Below, in pieces: positions 61,268 to 64,000 of a stretch of DNA of 64,000 nucleotides. How positions within the stretch are numbered: the first letter of the stretch is position 1; each line of letters opens with the position of its first letter. Under the pieces are notes generated by a model. That model worked only from the letters and a program-made list of their open reading frames with translations. It had not been told where the DNA came from and did not search any database. Source of the stretch: Pectinophora gossypiella (Eukaryota; Arthropoda; Insecta; Lepidoptera; Gelechiidae); the NCBI RefSeq assembly GCF_024362695.1, contig NC_065426.1:6292236-6356235 (forward strand), given 5' to 3'. The position numbers and the translations under genes were made by a program.

Positions 61268-64000
61268 ATGATGTCAAGGGAAAAAGGTGATTATTACGAA
61301 GCCACTCAGCAACCACAATCCACCATGTTGGCAATGACGGCAGACCTGGTGAACCGGTTTAATGGACAAGATGGAACGTATTCCGTGGATAAATGGATAT
61401 CTGAGATCGAAGATAATGCAGAAATCTTCGGATGGACTCCATTACAGCAACTGCTCGTAGCGCGACGTTCACTTACCGGTACTGCAGAGTTGTGGCTAAA
61501 ATCAGAAAAAACTTTCAAGACATGGGACGACCTAAAAACAGCTATATCCAAGGAATTTTCAAGCACATTAGATGCTAAGGCGATACATGAGCTAATGAGC
61601 GCACGGAAAAAGAAAAAAGATGAAAGTTGTTTGGACTATCTTTTAGTTATGAAGGAGTTGGGAAAAAGAGGAAAACTTCCCGACTATGTCGCTATAAAAT
61701 ATATAGTTGACGGAATTATGGATTTAGAATCGAACAAAATCATGCTATACGGAATTAAGACCTATGGAGAACTCAAGGAAAAAATACAAGTGTACGAATT
61801 ATTGAAAGCTAAGACAAGAAAACAATATCAAGAACGTCAAGAAAAACAAAATCATCATGAAAACAAAACTACTTTCATACGTTGTTACAACTGCGGAGAT
61901 AAGGGTCATTCATCGACGGATTGTCCTAACAAAAGTAAGGGGGCAAAATGCTACAAGTGCAATGAGTTCGGACATATTGCTACATCATGCAAAAATAAGA
62001 CGGAAATGACGAATAATAGCCAATCGCGAAGCAACGGAAATTATAAGGCATCATGGAATTTCGGAAGACCGAATGTGAACGGAAGATCGCAGTGGCGCCA
62101 ATCTTATCAATCTCAGAATGAACCAGCGTCAAGTGCGACAACTTCAAGAAATACAACGGCGATGTTCGGAGCGATGGAATCGGCGAAACTCATTTCAAGC
62201 GAATACGATGACAGCGGTGATGGCGGCAATATGCAAAATCAAGCTGACAACTTTGACGTTAGAAAGAATGAATGTATGGAGCGGAATGTCAAGATGACGT
62301 CTTCATTTTTGAACGAGAGCGAGATATGCGTATCCGATGTTTCAACAAACAAGATTGAGGTTATGAAAAACGAAATTATTGCGCGTAAGCCGGAAAAAAA
62401 TATTGAACTGTGCGGTAAACAAATAAATGCATTAATCGATTCGGGTAGTGACATGAACTTGATACGTGACGACTTTTGTTCAACGATTTGTGTGGAAAAA
62501 TACGACGAAAACATAACAATGCGTGGACTTGGCGATTCGTGTGTAAGATCTTTGGGACTTATTAAGATAGATTTCTGTGTAGATGATCGTAAATATTATC
62601 AAGTGACCTTTCATATTGTTCCAAAAGAGTGTATGCCATATAAATTGATAATTGGTCAAGAATTTTTGAAAACTGTAGTAATGGTTATGAAAGAAGGATC
62701 AGTGTGGTTATTTCCGAAAGACGAAGAGTGGTTGACGAATGTTAATTGTTTTCCTTGCACTGTTGATCTATTAGGTACCGTCAGCGATCCAGCTCTGAAA
62801 CAAGAAGTTATCAAGTTAGTAGAAAATTACCAGCCAAAGCAGACCAAAGAAGTACCAGTGGAATTGAAGATCATTCTCAAGGACGACATACCTGTGGCAC
62901 AGCGACCGCGGCGTGTTTCTGTTAAGGAGCAAGAAGAAGTCGACAAGCAGATAGAACAGTGGTTGAAAGACGGAATTATAAAGGTTAGTTACTCTGATTA
63001 TGCTAGTCCTCTGGTTTTAGTAAAAAAGAAGGATAATACCATAAGGATTTGTGTGGATTACAGGCTACTGAACAAGAAAATAATAAAGGATGAATACCCA
63101 TTACCAATTATAGACAATCTTATTGACAAACTGACTAATGCAAAAGTGTTTTCAGCTCTTGACTTGAAAAATGGTTATTTTCATTTGAAGATTAACAAGG
63201 AGTGTACAAAATATACAGCTTTTGTTACCATGACAGGGCAGTATGAATTTTTAAGGGCACCATTTGGTTTGGCTACGTGTCCTAAGGTTTTCATGAGATA
63301 TATCACAGCTATTTTCAGGGATTTGATATCACGCGGTATTGTAATGATATTCATAGACGATTTATTAATTCCAGCAGAGAACGAAGAAGAGGCGGTTCAG
63401 CGTTTAACAGAAGTACTCCAGATTGCATCAGAATATGGACTGAATATTAATTGGCAAAAATCACAACTTATGGTGAAGAAAGTAGAATACCTTGGACATG
63501 TTATACAGAATGGAATAGTAATGCCTTCTCCAGAGAAAACTGAGGTAGTATTGAAATACCCAGAACCACAGAATATCAAACAACTACATAGTTTTTTGGG
63601 GCTATGTTCTTACTTCAGAAAATTCATTCAAGGATATGCACAGATAGCGCAACCATTAACAGATTTATTAAGAAAAGACAAACAGTTTCATTTCACAGAA
63701 GAACATAAACAAGTTTTTAGAACTCTCAAAGAAAAATTAGGAAATGATCCAGTACTAAGAATATATGATCCCACGGCGATCACAGAATTACATACCGATG
63801 CTTCTTGTACAGCTTACTCAGCTATATTGATGCAAAAGTGCAATGAAGATGGAGAGTTGCATCCAGTTCATTACATGAGTCGAAGAACAACAGAAGCAGA
63901 AAGCAAGTACACAAGCTATGAGCTAGAGGCTTTAGCCATCATAGAAGGCGTCAAGAAATTCAGGCACTACCTACATGGAATATGTTTCAAGATAGTCACA
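61268..64000 (+). CDS. gag-pol: Gag-Pol polyprotein of Gypsy retrotransposon, C-terminus beyond window
   Basis: The ATG at 61268 is the first after an in-frame TAA at 61256; a second ATG follows at once. The frame stays open for 911 codons to position 64000. Gag covers about residues 1-205, followed by two CCHC zinc knuckles (C206-C219 with H214, C228-C241 with H236). The aspartic protease motif is D391-S-G-S-D. Reverse transcriptase shows the first catalytic Asp at D632 (LDLKNGYFHLKI) and the pair D697-D698 in the form F-I-D-D instead of the usual Y-x-D-D. RNase H begins at the ELHTDAS motif (D844) and includes YELEALAI near residue 887. Gag and Pol share one frame with no frameshift signal. 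The Gag pattern (YLLVMKELG...YIVDGI) resembles single-frame insect lineages such as mdg3/blastopia; lineage is a guess. Confidence 0.9.
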   Translation, partial: MMSREKGDYYEATQQPQSTMLAMTADLVNRFNGQDGTYSVDKWISEIEDNAEIFGWTPLQQLLVARRSLTGTAELWLKSEKTFKTWDDLKTAISKEFSSTLDAKAIHELMSARKKKKDESCLDYLLVMKELGKRGKLPDYVAIKYIVDGIMDLESNKIMLYGIKTYGELKEKIQVYELLKAKTRKQYQERQEKQNHHENKTTFIRCYNCGDKGHSSTDCPNKSKGAKCYKCNEFGHIATSCKNKTEMTNNSQSRSNGNYKASWNFGRPNVNGRSQWRQSYQSQNEPASSATTSRNTTAMFGAMESAKLISSEYDDSGDGGNMQNQADNFDVRKNECMERNVKMTSSFLNESEICVSDVSTNKIEVMKNEIIARKPEKNIELCGKQINALIDSGSDMNLIRDDFCSTICVEKYDENITMRGLGDSCVRSLGLIKIDFCVDDRKYYQVTFHIVPKECMPYKLIIGQEFLKTVVMVMKEGSVWLFPKDEEWLTNVNCFPCTVDLLGTVSDPALKQEVIKLVENYQPKQTKEVPVELKIILKDDIPVAQRPRRVSVKEQEEVDKQIEQWLKDGIIKVSYSDYASPLVLVKKKDNTIRICVDYRLLNKKIIKDEYPLPIIDNLIDKLTNAKVFSALDLKNGYFHLKINKECTKYTAFVTMTGQYEFLRAPFGLATCPKVFMRYITAIFRDLISRGIVMIFIDDLLIPAENEEEAVQRLTEVLQIASEYGLNINWQKSQLMVKKVEYLGHVIQNGIVMPSPEKTEVVLKYPEPQNIKQLHSFLGLCSYFRKFIQGYAQIAQPLTDLLRKDKQFHFTEEHKQVFRTLKEKLGNDPVLRIYDPTAITELHTDASCTAYSAILMQKCNEDGELHPVHYMSRRTTEAESKYTSYELEALAIIEGVKKFRHYLHGICFKIVT

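Larger units (their letters stand above)
60829..64000 (+). mobile_element. Ty3/Gypsy-type LTR retrotransposon, 5' part (runs off window)
   Basis: Order: 5' LTR (60829-61127), primer-binding site from 61132, a leader to 61267, then one fused gag-pol frame open to the last base. The domain order Gag-CCHC-CCHC-PR-RT-RNaseH is that of Metaviridae (Gypsy): RT and RNase H come directly after protease, with no integrase before RT. Integrase and the 3' LTR lie outside the window. The element sits in the same orientation as the upstream host gene, 225 bp after the tentative exon 10 stop. No stop or frameshift is seen in 2.7 kb, so the copy looks young. No envelope gene is visible. Confidence 0.9.

Overview
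This is a eukaryotic, AT-rich, intron-bearing window that is almost certainly from a moth or butterfly. It has no operons, no ribosome binding sites and very few long open frames. It is packed with dispersed repeats of lepidopteran type: tRNA-headed SINEs sharing one central motif, LINE 3' tails ending in AATAAAG-like motifs plus short microsatellites, palindromic MITEs, and RTE-like LINE C-termini. The genus cannot be named from the sequence alone.

Layout. Positions 1-50,600 look like an intergenic repeat graveyard. I find no exon of a host protein there, only layered transposon remains: at least 20 SINE pieces, palindromic MITEs (several in head-to-tail pairs), LINE ORF2 C-terminal remnants near 2.4, 7.8, 17.5, 26.5, 38.8, 42.9 and 46.2 kb, a hAT-like element with an exact 8-bp target duplication at 27.9 kb, and a solo LTR nested in a LINE at 46.2 kb. 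From 50,983 to 60,015 a multi-exon host gene runs on the + strand. Nine phase-consistent exons encode 433 residues: a signal peptide, a farnesoic-acid-O-methyltransferase-like domain (Pfam Methyltransf_FA) and a Cys-loop-receptor-type ligand-binding domain (Neur_chan_LBD), breaking off where transmembrane helix 1 should begin. A possible terminal exon follows at 60,486-60,604. Seven of the eight complete introns contain recognisable or probable mobile-element pieces. From 60,829 to the window end lies a Ty3/Gypsy-type LTR retrotransposon in the same orientation as the gene. It has a 299-bp 5' LTR, a tRNA-Pro-like primer site and an uninterrupted gag-pol frame of 911 codons that runs off the edge.

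The secreted (or membrane-tethered) fusion of an orphan FAMeT domain with a receptor-like ligand-binding domain is the most interesting host feature. The most interesting repeat features are a snap-back family whose copies are flanked by 13-14 bp duplications, a MITE that moves as a dimer, and a tRNA/5S composite SINE sharing its core with the main SINE family. No tRNA gene, rRNA gene, CRISPR array or complete autonomous DNA transposon was found.
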